Translations under genes and position numbers: made by a program
Notes under the pieces: model-generated
What the model saw: only the letters and a program-made list of their open reading frames with translations
Databases searched by the model: none
What the model was told of the DNA's origin: nothing
Shown here: in pieces, positions 24,554 through 32,252 of the stretch
Position numbering within the stretch: the first letter of the stretch is position 1
Layout of the letters: each line of letters begins with the position of its first letter
Assembly (NCBI GenBank): GCA_031255615.1
Contig: JAIRSD010000255.1
Coordinates: forward strand, 1 to 38,450
From: Treponema sp.
GTDB lineage: Bacteria; Spirochaetota; Spirochaetia; Treponematales; Breznakiellaceae
Direction of reading: 5' to 3'
DNA: 38,450 nt

Positions 24554-24703
24554 GATAAGCGAAACAACCGGGAATAAGAATTTAAACCACGAAGGCGCAC
24601 CAAGCGACACGAAGGATTGAAAAAACGCCTCCAATCCCCGCCGTCCTCGCCTTCGTGGTAAATTTCTTCTATCCGCATATCCGGCCTTTTAGGCCAAGCA
24701 GCC
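24554..24703 (+). repeat. CACGAAGG-type repeat, tandem copy 1
   Basis: The unit runs from GATAAGCGAAACAACCGGG through TTTAAACCACGAAGGCGCAC and CCTCGCCTTCGTGGTAAATTT to TTTTAGGCCAAGC. ACCACGAAGGCG and CGCCTTCGTGGT are inverted ends of the central part. Confidence 0.85.
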
Positions 24704-24733
24704 TACTAGTAGACTGTAAAGGCTAAATGACCT

Positions 24734-24892
24734 GATAAGCGAAACAACCGGGAAAATAAGAATTTAAACCACGAAGGCGCACCAAGAGACACGAAGGAAT
24801 GAAAAGGCGCCTTCAATCCCCGGTCTTCGTGCGCCTTCCTCGCCTTCGTGGTAAATTTCTTCCGTCCATATATCTGATTTTTAGGCCAAGCG
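24734..24892 (+). repeat. CACGAAGG-type repeat, tandem copy 2
   Basis: It repeats the 24554 unit at an offset of 180 bases, with small insertions in the middle (CTTCGTGCGCCTTC) and the same ends. A third, inverted partial copy lies at 19438-19541. Confidence 0.85.
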
Positions 24893-24938
24893 GGTGGGCT
24901 GTCCGGGGGCTTGCGCTCCGTTTGACCGGGGCGGATAC

Positions 24939-24968
24939 AAAAAACCCCCGCCGGGCGGGGGTTTTTTT
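24939..24968. terminator. Bidirectional intrinsic terminator
   Basis: CCCCCGCC and GGCGGGGG form a perfect stem flanked by AAAAAA on the left and TTTTTTT on the right. It can therefore terminate both the minus-strand ABC ATPase gene and plus-strand transcripts from the 720-residue protein gene. Confidence 0.9.
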
Positions 24969-25033
24969 AGAGCGGGGTCTGCCGCCGTTTGGCGGCGGGG
25001 AGACCCTGTTTCGTCCCTTCGGGAAGGAGGCGC

Positions 25034-26158
25034 TTATCCTTCCTTGGCGGCGGCATCCAGCTCCGCAAGGATCGCCTCTTCTGTGTCTTTGTCAAAATAA
25101 CGGGCCTTGTCCATGTGGGGCACAAAACTTGCCTCGTCGCCCACTTTAAAGACATGGTGAGGCTCGGTGCGGGCCACCAAAGGCTGGGTGGGAGTATTTA
25201 CCCAAAGGTGGATGTCCGCACCCAAGGGCTCGACCACCGTGATCTTTACGGCAAAACTGTTATCCACCGGCCCGCTGGGGGAATAGCTTAGATCCTCCGG
25301 CCTGATGCCGAAGAATACTTCCTTCCCCGCGTACTTTTTCAGGTAGTTTGCATGGGTAGTATGGGGCTTAATTTTAAACGAACCTTCGTCCAGGAACAGG
25401 GAACCGCCCTCCTCCAATACCTTGACGGTAAGGAAGTTCATGGGGGGGGAACCGATAAACCCGGCGACAAACTTGTTGATCGGGTGGTTGTAAAGATAGA
25501 GGGGGGAACCGATCTGCTGGATCTTCCCGTCCTTCATAACCACAATCTTGTTCGCCATGGTCATGGCCTCTACCTGGTCGTGGGTAACGTAGATCATGGT
25601 GGCGTTAAGCCGGTGGTGCAGATCGGACAATTCCGCCCGCATCTGGACGCGGAGTTTGGCGTCCAGGTTGGACAGGGGTTCATCGAAGAGGAACACCTTG
25701 GGGTTACGGACGATGGCCCGGCCTACGGCGACGCGCTGCCGCTGGCCGCCGGAAAGGGCCTTGGGTTTGCGGTCCAGGAACTTTTCAATGTCCAGGATTC
25801 GGGCCGCCTCATGGACCCGGCGATCAATTTCGGTCTTTTCGACCTTCTTAATCCGCAGCCCGAAGGCCATGTTGTCGTATACCGTCATGTGGGGATACAA
25901 AGCGTAGTTTTGGAACACCATGGCGATATTCCGGTCCTTGGGGGGAACATCGTTCATCAGCTCCCCGTCGATGTAAAGTTCGCCTTCGGTTATGTCTTCC
26001 AAACCGGCGACCATCCGCAGGGTGGTGGATTTTCCGCACCCGGAGGGACCTACAAAGACAACAAATTCTTTGTCTTCGACCAGGATGTTGGCGCTGTCCA
26101 CGGCGCGGACATTGCCTTCGTACACTTTGGAGATACCTTTCAGTTCTACCTTTGCCAT
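25034..26158 (-). CDS. Carbohydrate ABC transporter ATPase (MsmX/UgpC/MalK type)
   Basis: The 374-residue ATPase has Walker A GPSGCGKST at residues 37-45, the Q-loop VFQNYALYPHMTV, the signature LSGGQ at 135-139, Walker B VFLFDE at 155-160, and the switch region YVTHDQVEAMTM. The C-terminal regulatory TOBE-like domain includes FVAGFIGSPPMNFL and the FGIRPEDL motif typical of CUT1 sugar importers. No permease or binding protein gene is near, so it is likely an orphan ATPase shared by several sugar importers, as MsmX is in Bacillus. The start is ATG 26158 with GGGAGG seven bases upstream. It has its own promoter and a strong terminator. Confidence 0.93.
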   Translation of the reverse strand: MAKVELKGISKVYEGNVRAVDSANILVEDKEFVVFVGPSGCGKSTTLRMVAGLEDITEGELYIDGELMNDVPPKDRNIAMVFQNYALYPHMTVYDNMAFGLRIKKVEKTEIDRRVHEAARILDIEKFLDRKPKALSGGQRQRVAVGRAIVRNPKVFLFDEPLSNLDAKLRVQMRAELSDLHHRLNATMIYVTHDQVEAMTMANKIVVMKDGKIQQIGSPLYLYNHPINKFVAGFIGSPPMNFLTVKVLEEGGSLFLDEGSFKIKPHTTHANYLKKYAGKEVFFGIRPEDLSYSPSGPVDNSFAVKITVVEPLGADIHLWVNTPTQPLVARTEPHHVFKVGDEASFVPHMDKARYFDKDTEEAILAELDAAAKEG

Positions 26159-26193
26159 AGTATGGCCTCCCTGTTAGGTTAGTTTATAAAGCC

Positions 26194-26222
26194 AGAATAA
26201 GCCCGCTTCGGTCGAAAGTCAA
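26194..26222 (-). promoter_or_regulatory. Sigma-70 promoter of the sugar ABC ATPase gene
   Basis: The minus strand has TTGACT (plus 26217-26222), exactly 17 bases and TATTCT (plus 26194-26199). Transcription would start near 26187, 30 bases before the ATG. Confidence 0.82.
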
Positions 26223-26334
26223 GGAAAAAAGAAGGGGATAACTTTAAAAAACCACGCTTTTTCCCGGATCAATTCTATCCTTTTTCACAAAGGGGCAGCA
26301 ATGTAACAGAGCGGCGGTTTCTGGTTTAGCCGCG

Positions 26335-26745
26335 GTCTGTCTCCGGCAGGGATGCCGAACCAAAAGGCTGCGCCTTTTGGTTTTGCGGAGTTTCGCGAAG
26401 CGAAACTCCACTCAGCCGGGCCGGCAAGGATGCCGGCGTGAGTAATTTCCCGGGGTTTTGCTTCGCAAAACCCTCAGCCCAACATCCGCATGGATGCACC
26501 GGCAGGGATGCCGGTTGTGATCGCTGTTGGAGTTGCTGTGCGGAGCGCAGCAACTCCGAATGGCGAAAAACGGCAGGGAGGCCGTTTTTCGCCCGCGCAA
26601 GGGATAGGAGGGGTGCGGAGCAGACCCGGCGCGGAGCGGCGGGGCCGGAGCGCAGCGGAGCCCCGGATAGCCCGGTTTTTTTGCGGCGCAGCCGCAAAAA
26701 AATGCGCCCAAAAAGGACTCGGTATGCGTCTTTTACACTGAGAAT
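26335..26745 (-). repeat. Mosaic hairpin repeat, copy F
   Basis: On the minus strand it opens with ATTCTCAGTGTAAAAGACGC, then GGGCGCAT (plus 26702-26709), hairpin TTTTTTTGCGGC/GCCGCAAAAAAA, CCGGGCTATCCGG, a GC-rich middle, and CCTATCCCTTGCGCG. Further hairpins run to 26335, including GGCGAAAAACGGC/GCCGTTTTTCGCC, GGAGTTGCTGTGC/GCGCAGCAACTCC and AACCAAAAGGC/GCCTTTTGGTT. It is closest to copy E. Confidence 0.85.
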
Positions 26746-26747
26746 GG

Positions 26748-26777
26748 CTGATAGCATAGTAATCCTATTGGTATAAT
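26748..26777 (+). promoter_or_regulatory. Probable extended -10 promoter of smc
   Basis: A perfect TATAAT (26772-26777) is preceded by TGG (extended -10) and, 18 bases upstream, by CTGATA (26748-26753). The leader to the smc start would be about 95 bases. Confidence 0.7.
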
Positions 26778-26878
26778 AATATTATCCCGCGGCTGGATGA
26801 ACCTTGCTTTGGGTTCCCCCGCAATGCTAGACTTTGCGGATATGCGGCGGAAAAAATCCGTCCTATACGGAGCTTGCC

Positions 26879-29839
26879 TTGTTTCTTAAACGTCTGGATA
26901 TATTCGGATTCAAGTCTTTTGCCGACCGGACTCAGGTCGAATTTGCCGAGGGGATCACCGCCCTTTTGGGCCCCAACGGATGCGGTAAGTCCAACGTTGT
27001 GGACGCTATCAAGTGGGTCCTGGGCGAACAGGCCTCCAGGGCCCTGCGGGCGGAAAAGATGGAGGATGTGATCTTCAACGGCACGGAAAGCCGCAAGGCC
27101 CTGAATGTGGCGGAGGTAACCCTTACTATTGCCAACGAGGAGGGGCTTCTGCCCCTGGATGTGCCGGAGATCGAGCTGAAGCGGCGGCTTTACCGATCCG
27201 GGGAGAGCGAATACTACATCAACGCCCAGTCCGTGCGGCTGCGGGAGCTGCGGGAGCTTTTTTGGGACACCGGGGTGGGCAAGGGGGCCTATTCGGTGAT
27301 GGAGCAGGGCCGGATAGACCAGATTCTGTCTTCCAAGCCGGAGGACCGGCGCTATCTTTTTGAGGAGGCGGCGGGGATTACCCGTTACAAGCTGCGGGGC
27401 GCCGAGGCGGAACGGAATTTGGCCAAGACCGAGGAAAACATGCGCCAGGTAGAGGGGGTCCTGGGGGAAATAAAGCGTTCCTACGACACCCTGAAGCTGC
27501 AATCGGAAAAAACTATCAAGTACCGGGCCCTGCGGGAGGAGATTTTTACGCTGGAACTGGATATTCAGCTCCTCCGGCTTAAGCAGTTCAAGTACGAGCG
27601 GGACGGCAGAAAGGAAATTTTCGCCAAGCGGGAGGCGGAGCGGGATTTGATTCGGGCCGACATGGAAGCGGCCAACAGATCTCTGGAAGAAAAAATGGAC
27701 GAGGTGAACCTGATGGAGGAGAAACTCGTCGATTACCAAAAGAATATCTACGGCCTCCGGGTGGAAAAAAACGCCAGGGAAAAGGAGGGGCGAATCCTGG
27801 CGGAGCAGCGGGGGGAGATCCAGGGGAAAATAGGGGAGAACCAGGGCCGGGAACAGGTCATCCTGGAGAAGATCGGGGCCTTAACCGAGGACGCGCGGGA
27901 AAAGGATGAGGCGGTGGGGAATCTTCGAAAGAACGCCGCCGCCATAGAGGAAAATATCGCCGCCTTTCAGGAAAACATCCGGGCCGCCAGTTCCCGCATT
28001 GGGGATAATGAAAAGGAAATCCACCGGCTGGAGGAAGAAATTCGCCGCCTGGGGGAGGAACAGGCGGGCTACGAAAAGGACCTGGCCGCCATTACCGACG
28101 ATATTGTGGCGGCCCTGGACGCGGGCCTGCGGGAGGCGGGCTACTCCGCCCCGGAACGCCGGTCTCTGGAGGCGGAGCTTTCCGAAACCCTGGGGCGGCT
28201 GCGGACTCTGCTGGCGGGGCGGGAAACCCTGATTCGGGACCTGGCCGCCGCCGCGGGGTCGGCGGCGGATCGGGGGGGCGCCGGAAGCCCCGGTCCGGAA
28301 GAACTGGCCCGTATCGCCTCCGGCCTTGCCGGGGCCCTGGAGGAGGCCGCCGCCGGGGCCGGCAGGGCCCTGGAACTCTTTGAACGATACCGGGAAAGCT
28401 CCCCCGCCTTTATCGACGATTTTCTGACTCCCGACGGGATCATCACCCAAAAACGCGGGCTGGACGCCAAAATTCGGCTTGCCAAAGAGGGCATCGAGGA
28501 ACGGCGGAACAATATCAGCGCCCTGCGGCGGAACAACGCGGAGCTGGGGGAACGGATCAACGAATACCGCAAAACCCTGGAGGATCTGCGGGTAAGCCGG
28601 GCCCAGATGGAAGCCCAGGCCCATTCCGCGGAGGAGCAGGCCCGGTTGATCCGCCGGGAATTGGCCGGTCAACAGGGTTTGCAGGAAACCATTCGGAGGG
28701 AGATCGCCGATTACCGCCGGCGGCTGGAGGAAACCAACCGCCGGATCGCCGCCGTCGCCGAGGAATCCGCCGGCATTGACCGGAAAAGCGTCCAGTTGGC
28801 GAAGGAATCGGAAAAACTGGAGAAGGACATTGTCCGGCGGAACGGGGATGTGGCGGGGAAGCGGGAGACCATTAAAAAACGGACGGCCGAGCTTGCCAAG
28901 ATTCAGGGAACCCTGGAACGGATAGGACAGGAACTGGTTCAGTCGGAGACGGAGATCAAGAATATCCAGGATAATTTTCGGGAGACCCATTCCCGGGACC
29001 TGCTGGAATTTGAGGAGCGGAGCTTCACCATTACCGTCTCCCCCGCCGAACTGCGGGAGAAGCTGGCGGGGGCGCGGGAGCGGCTGCGCGGCCTGGGTTC
29101 GGTGAATCTGATGGCCCCGGAAGAATTTGCCGAAGTAAAAGAACGCTTTGATTTTCTCAGCGGCCAGATGGAGGATCTGTCCAAGGCCTGTAGGGATCTG
29201 GAGAATCTGACCAGGGAGATTCGCTCCGAATCCAGGGATCTTTTTGTCAGCGCCTATAACAAGATCAAGCGGAATTTTCATAATATGTTCCGCCGTCTCT
29301 TTGGCGGGGGCCGGGCGGAGCTGCGGCTTTTGGACGGAAACCATGTGCTGGAATCGGGGATAGAGATTTACGCCCAGCCGCCGGGGAAGAAGCTGGAAAA
29401 CATATCCCTCCTCTCCGGGGGCGAAAAGTCCATGACCGCGGTAGCATTGCTGTTTGCCACCTACATGGTGAAGCCCTCCCCCTTCTGCCTGCTGGACGAA
29501 ATCGACGCCGCCCTGGACGAGGACAACATCGCCCGCTTCGTCCAGGTGTTGCGGGAATTCGGCGATGTGAGCCAGTTCATCATCATCACCCACAACAAAA
29601 AGACCGTGGCCAGCGCAGAAACTCTGTTGGGGGTTACCATGGAAGAGTCCGGCATAACCAAGGTCATTTCGGTCAGGCTGAAAAACGACGAGGTGGACAT
29701 AGTCCCGGACCCCCCCATGGACATGGCCCTGTTTGAAGACGAGGACGTGGATATCGAGGAGGGCCGGGAGCTCCCCGCGGGCATCGACGACCCCGCCCTG
29801 GTAAGCGAAGCGGAACTGCGTCCCATCAAGAACCGCTAG
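26879..29839 (+). CDS. smc: Chromosome partition protein SMC, short form
   Basis: The 986-residue product has the SMC ATPase head split between its ends. Walker A GPNGCGKS lies at residues 31-38 in the usual GFKSFAD...VVDAIKWVLGEQ context; the signature LSGGEKS is at 845-851 and Walker B LLDE at 871-874. Long coiled coils rich in Glu, Arg and Lys fill the interior. SMC dimers load on DNA near parS sites and organise the chromosome. The protein is about 200 residues shorter than typical SMC, and no canonical hinge is seen in the middle (about 410-560), where an Ala/Gly-rich stretch lies instead. The start is TTG 26879 with ACGGAG six bases upstream, giving MFLKRLDIFGFKSF; an ATG at 26834 would add an untypical extension. 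Confidence 0.93.
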   Translation: MFLKRLDIFGFKSFADRTQVEFAEGITALLGPNGCGKSNVVDAIKWVLGEQASRALRAEKMEDVIFNGTESRKALNVAEVTLTIANEEGLLPLDVPEIELKRRLYRSGESEYYINAQSVRLRELRELFWDTGVGKGAYSVMEQGRIDQILSSKPEDRRYLFEEAAGITRYKLRGAEAERNLAKTEENMRQVEGVLGEIKRSYDTLKLQSEKTIKYRALREEIFTLELDIQLLRLKQFKYERDGRKEIFAKREAERDLIRADMEAANRSLEEKMDEVNLMEEKLVDYQKNIYGLRVEKNAREKEGRILAEQRGEIQGKIGENQGREQVILEKIGALTEDAREKDEAVGNLRKNAAAIEENIAAFQENIRAASSRIGDNEKEIHRLEEEIRRLGEEQAGYEKDLAAITDDIVAALDAGLREAGYSAPERRSLEAELSETLGRLRTLLAGRETLIRDLAAAAGSAADRGGAGSPGPEELARIASGLAGALEEAAAGAGRALELFERYRESSPAFIDDFLTPDGIITQKRGLDAKIRLAKEGIEERRNNISALRRNNAELGERINEYRKTLEDLRVSRAQMEAQAHSAEEQARLIRRELAGQQGLQETIRREIADYRRRLEETNRRIAAVAEESAGIDRKSVQLAKESEKLEKDIVRRNGDVAGKRETIKKRTAELAKIQGTLERIGQELVQSETEIKNIQDNFRETHSRDLLEFEERSFTITVSPAELREKLAGARERLRGLGSVNLMAPEEFAEVKERFDFLSGQMEDLSKACRDLENLTREIRSESRDLFVSAYNKIKRNFHNMFRRLFGGGRAELRLLDGNHVLESGIEIYAQPPGKKLENISLLSGGEKSMTAVALLFATYMVKPSPFCLLDEIDAALDEDNIARFVQVLREFGDVSQFIIITHNKKTVASAETLLGVTMEESGITKVISVRLKNDEVDIVPDPPMDMALFEDEDVDIEEGRELPAGIDDPALVSEAELRPIKNR

Positions 29840-29876
29840 CGGAGAACCAGGGGCAGCGCGCCTGAAAAAGTACGAT

Positions 29877-29901
29877 TAATTCCTTGCAGCACAAGGAATT
29901 A
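29877..29901. repeat. Perfect 10-bp inverted repeat downstream of smc
   Basis: TAATTCCTTG (29877-29886) and CAAGGAATTA (29892-29901) enclose a CAGCA loop, and TACGAT occurs at both edges. It lacks a T run, so it is either a weak terminator or a regulatory site near the araC promoter. Confidence 0.6.
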
Positions 29902-29949
29902 CGATAGTTCCGGCAGGAGTTGAATCCTTCAAATTTGCAAAGAAAAAAA

Positions 29950-29978
29950 TTGACAGATCCTTCAGACCATAATAGAAT
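29950..29978 (+). promoter_or_regulatory. Sigma-70 promoter of the araC-type regulator
   Basis: A perfect TTGACA (29950-29955), 17 bases and TAGAAT (29973-29978) predict a start near 29985. This rules out the in-frame GTG at 29988 as the likely start and favours ATG 30024. Confidence 0.85.
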
Positions 29979-30023
29979 AAAGGCATCGTGGGAAGCCAGG
30001 CAATAGAAGGGAGAGTTTCCGCC

Positions 30024-30761
30024 ATGGAAAGCTGCAAAAAACGCGTTGAACGCTATGCCGCTGAGAAGGGTTTTGCGGAACAATCATATTTACTCGACTG
30101 TGTGCGAAAAGGACTCAGCGGCAAAATTGAAGCGCTGCTTTCTTCCAAAGAATATGTAGATCAAATGGAGAAAATGTTTGGCAATGATCTGCCATTCGCC
30201 AAAAGGTCTTTCGCATTCATCTGGCCAAAGGTTGTATATGTCGCCAGTGAGAACGGATTTTCAGAGTTGTCCGTCCCGGATAGCTATGAAAAATATTATC
30301 AAAATTTGCAACGCTCCACATCGCTTCGTTCCATATTGGAACTGAACAAACGATTCTTCGTTGAATACGCTGAAAAAGTGGCTTTTTCCGTCGCAGAATC
30401 CCGCTTGTCTCCCCTGGTCCGCAGGATCCACCGATACATAGACTCCCATATTAACGACAAAATCACCGTCAGCCATATCGCTCAAAAACTCGGTTTTAGC
30501 AGGAGCCACCTTGCCCATGTGTACAAGCTCGAAACAGAGAAAACCATAACTGAAGAAATCCATCACAGAAAGATCCTTGAGGCAAAGCGCCTGATACAAT
30601 ACACCTCCCTTTCGCTCACCGATATCGGATCCAGACTGGGTTTCTGTTCACAGTCCCACTTTATCAACGTCTTCCGAAAAGAAACGGGAATAACGCCACT
30701 CCACTACGCCGGAACCTGTCAGGAAAATCCGCGACGGCGCAAAAAAATCATGCAGGCATAA
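30024..30761 (+). CDS. AraC-family transcriptional regulator
   Basis: The 245-residue product has a helical N-terminal domain I do not recognise (no cupin or sugar-binding pattern) and a standard C-terminal AraC double HTH from about residue 140. The first helix pair is in ITVSHIAQKLGFSRSHLAHVYK, the second in LSLTDIGSRLGFCSQSHFINVF, followed by RKETGITPLHYAG. Such proteins usually activate a neighbouring catabolic operon in response to its substrate. It lies directly upstream of, and in the same direction as, the duplicated methyltransferase-like cluster. Its base composition is visibly more AT-rich than the smc gene before it. The start is ATG 30024, behind AGGGAG. Confidence 0.9.
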   Translation: MESCKKRVERYAAEKGFAEQSYLLDCVRKGLSGKIEALLSSKEYVDQMEKMFGNDLPFAKRSFAFIWPKVVYVASENGFSELSVPDSYEKYYQNLQRSTSLRSILELNKRFFVEYAEKVAFSVAESRLSPLVRRIHRYIDSHINDKITVSHIAQKLGFSRSHLAHVYKLETEKTITEEIHHRKILEAKRLIQYTSLSLTDIGSRLGFCSQSHFINVFRKETGITPLHYAGTCQENPRRRKKIMQA

Positions 30762-30971
30762 GAGCACAAACCTCAAAGCCTCCAAAGAAGGACGCTATGC
30801 TTCCGGAAAAAACGCAGACTGTAAAGTTTTAGCACGATTATACAAAAAACAGCACATTTTTTGTAGTTTCCCCCGTCATCCCATGATAGCCTTCTTCCCT
30901 GCCACAATAAAAACCTTTTTGAGAGAGGCTGGTATGAACTGCAATCGATTCGAAGACAAGGAGGAAAGTTT
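30762..30971 (+). promoter_or_regulatory. AT-rich control region between the regulator and the duplicated cluster
   Basis: The stretch contains a perfect inverted repeat ACAAAAAA/TTTTTTGT (30842-30864) that could end the araC transcript, and a strong GGAGG before the next gene. I see no clear hexamer pair; an activator-dependent promoter would fit. Confidence 0.4.
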
Positions 30972-32213
30972 ATGAGTAAAAAGATCGATGAAAGACTCCC
31001 CGGGCACATTGGAGAAGGCATGCTTCCCGGCTATGCGGCCATTAAAACTCCCTGGGAAAAGCTGATTGGCTACCGTGACGCCATGCACTACGCAGCCAGA
31101 TACAGGGCGGTCATCAGCGCTGCCATAATGCAGGCGCTCAGAATCGTGCTTCCGGACTATGCCGAAAGGGCCAAGCTCATGTGCGAAGACGCATACGCGA
31201 GGCTGCTTGCAATGACAGAGCAGGGAGTAGATTCATTTATCAACAACCAGAATATGCACCCCTTTTTCAGAGGCAACTTCCCCGGCGCCCTGATCGGCGA
31301 CAAGGGAGACGATGCCCAACTGATGTGCGGCCGTGTCAATGATTTTGGAACCTACCGCGCTGAAAAGGAACTGGATGTTTGTGATTGGGATGTGGTCGGC
31401 TCCGAGCTCTGCCGGGCGACCACCATGTCCCTCCAGGGCAACGCCGACGGAGTTGCCAAGGCGCTCCGCCCCGGACCCAGGCTGGAATTCCACATGGTCG
31501 AAGCCAAGGGCTGCGGGGATCGCCACTGCCGTATTGTGGCCGAGTGCAGGGAAAAGTACCCCATGCCGCCCCATGAAATATGGGAAGCCTTTGGCCCCGT
31601 GGGCAGCGCCGACCAAATCAAATTCACCCCCGAAGAGGAATGTGTAAGGGAATCGGACATATTCCGCGAGGAAACGAACTATGCATTTATAAACGGCACC
31701 AATGCGGAGAACAACGCTTCCAGCGCCGTTTTGATCGCGTATGCCAGCGCCGCCACGCTTTATATTTTGCCAACCGCGAGATATGCCATTGGCAAGGGTC
31801 TGGTTGAGGAGAAATTTTTTGACCATGTGTTGCGCTGCGTCTGCGAAGCGGCAGGTAAGACCGCCTTCGGAGAAGCCTATACGAAGGAAGCGCTGCGTCA
31901 ATGGCTCAACGTTCCCCGGGACATCGGTGACGACGACGGCAGGGTCATGGGCGCCCACATTGAAATGTACCTGCAAAGCGTGCGGGTTCCCTATGAGATC
32001 GAAGCCTTCAACAAAGACGAGGTCGTCTATGTGATCGACCGCAACGTATTAACGGTGGGCGAATTGAAGTTTGCGGATGCCCTGGTTGCGTATTGGTACG
32101 GCATGACCAAAACGCTGGTCAACCCCCAGTGGTCCCTGTGGGAGGAGGCCGGGGATATTCCGGCTGACAAGCTGCGGATTAAGATCGCAAAAAAGATCGA
32201 TAAGTTCTGCTGA
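30972..32213 (+). CDS. Uncharacterised GCGDxHCR-motif protein, paralogue 1
   Basis: I do not firmly recognise this 413-residue soluble protein. It is a clear paralogue of the gene at 34292 over its whole length, sharing KTPWEKL, PDYAERAK-MCE, GRVNDFGT-R, GSE-CR, AFNKDEV and the identical end RIKIAKKIDKFC. The central motif GCGDRHCR (residues 180-187), after a strand (RLEFHMVEA), recalls the cysteine-containing core of V4R or ATC-hydrolase-like small-molecule-binding domains. That likeness is weak and from memory. The two invariant cysteines and histidine could bind metal or act in catalysis. The ATG has GGAGG eight bases upstream. It precedes a GcvT-like gene by 39 bases, and the same pairing is repeated downstream, so the two proteins probably act together. 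Confidence 0.75.
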   Translation: MSKKIDERLPGHIGEGMLPGYAAIKTPWEKLIGYRDAMHYAARYRAVISAAIMQALRIVLPDYAERAKLMCEDAYARLLAMTEQGVDSFINNQNMHPFFRGNFPGALIGDKGDDAQLMCGRVNDFGTYRAEKELDVCDWDVVGSELCRATTMSLQGNADGVAKALRPGPRLEFHMVEAKGCGDRHCRIVAECREKYPMPPHEIWEAFGPVGSADQIKFTPEEECVRESDIFREETNYAFINGTNAENNASSAVLIAYASAATLYILPTARYAIGKGLVEEKFFDHVLRCVCEAAGKTAFGEAYTKEALRQWLNVPRDIGDDDGRVMGAHIEMYLQSVRVPYEIEAFNKDEVVYVIDRNVLTVGELKFADALVAYWYGMTKTLVNPQWSLWEEAGDIPADKLRIKIAKKIDKFC

Positions 32214-32252
32214 TGGATTCAGCTATTTCAATCAGAAAGGAGCGCACAGAAC

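Noticed and set aside
27881..29593. A 570-codon minus-strand open frame inside smc
   Set aside because: It is antisense to a strongly supported SMC gene, has biased composition (Gly/Pro/Phe rich) and shows no ribosome binding site. It is a by-product of high GC.
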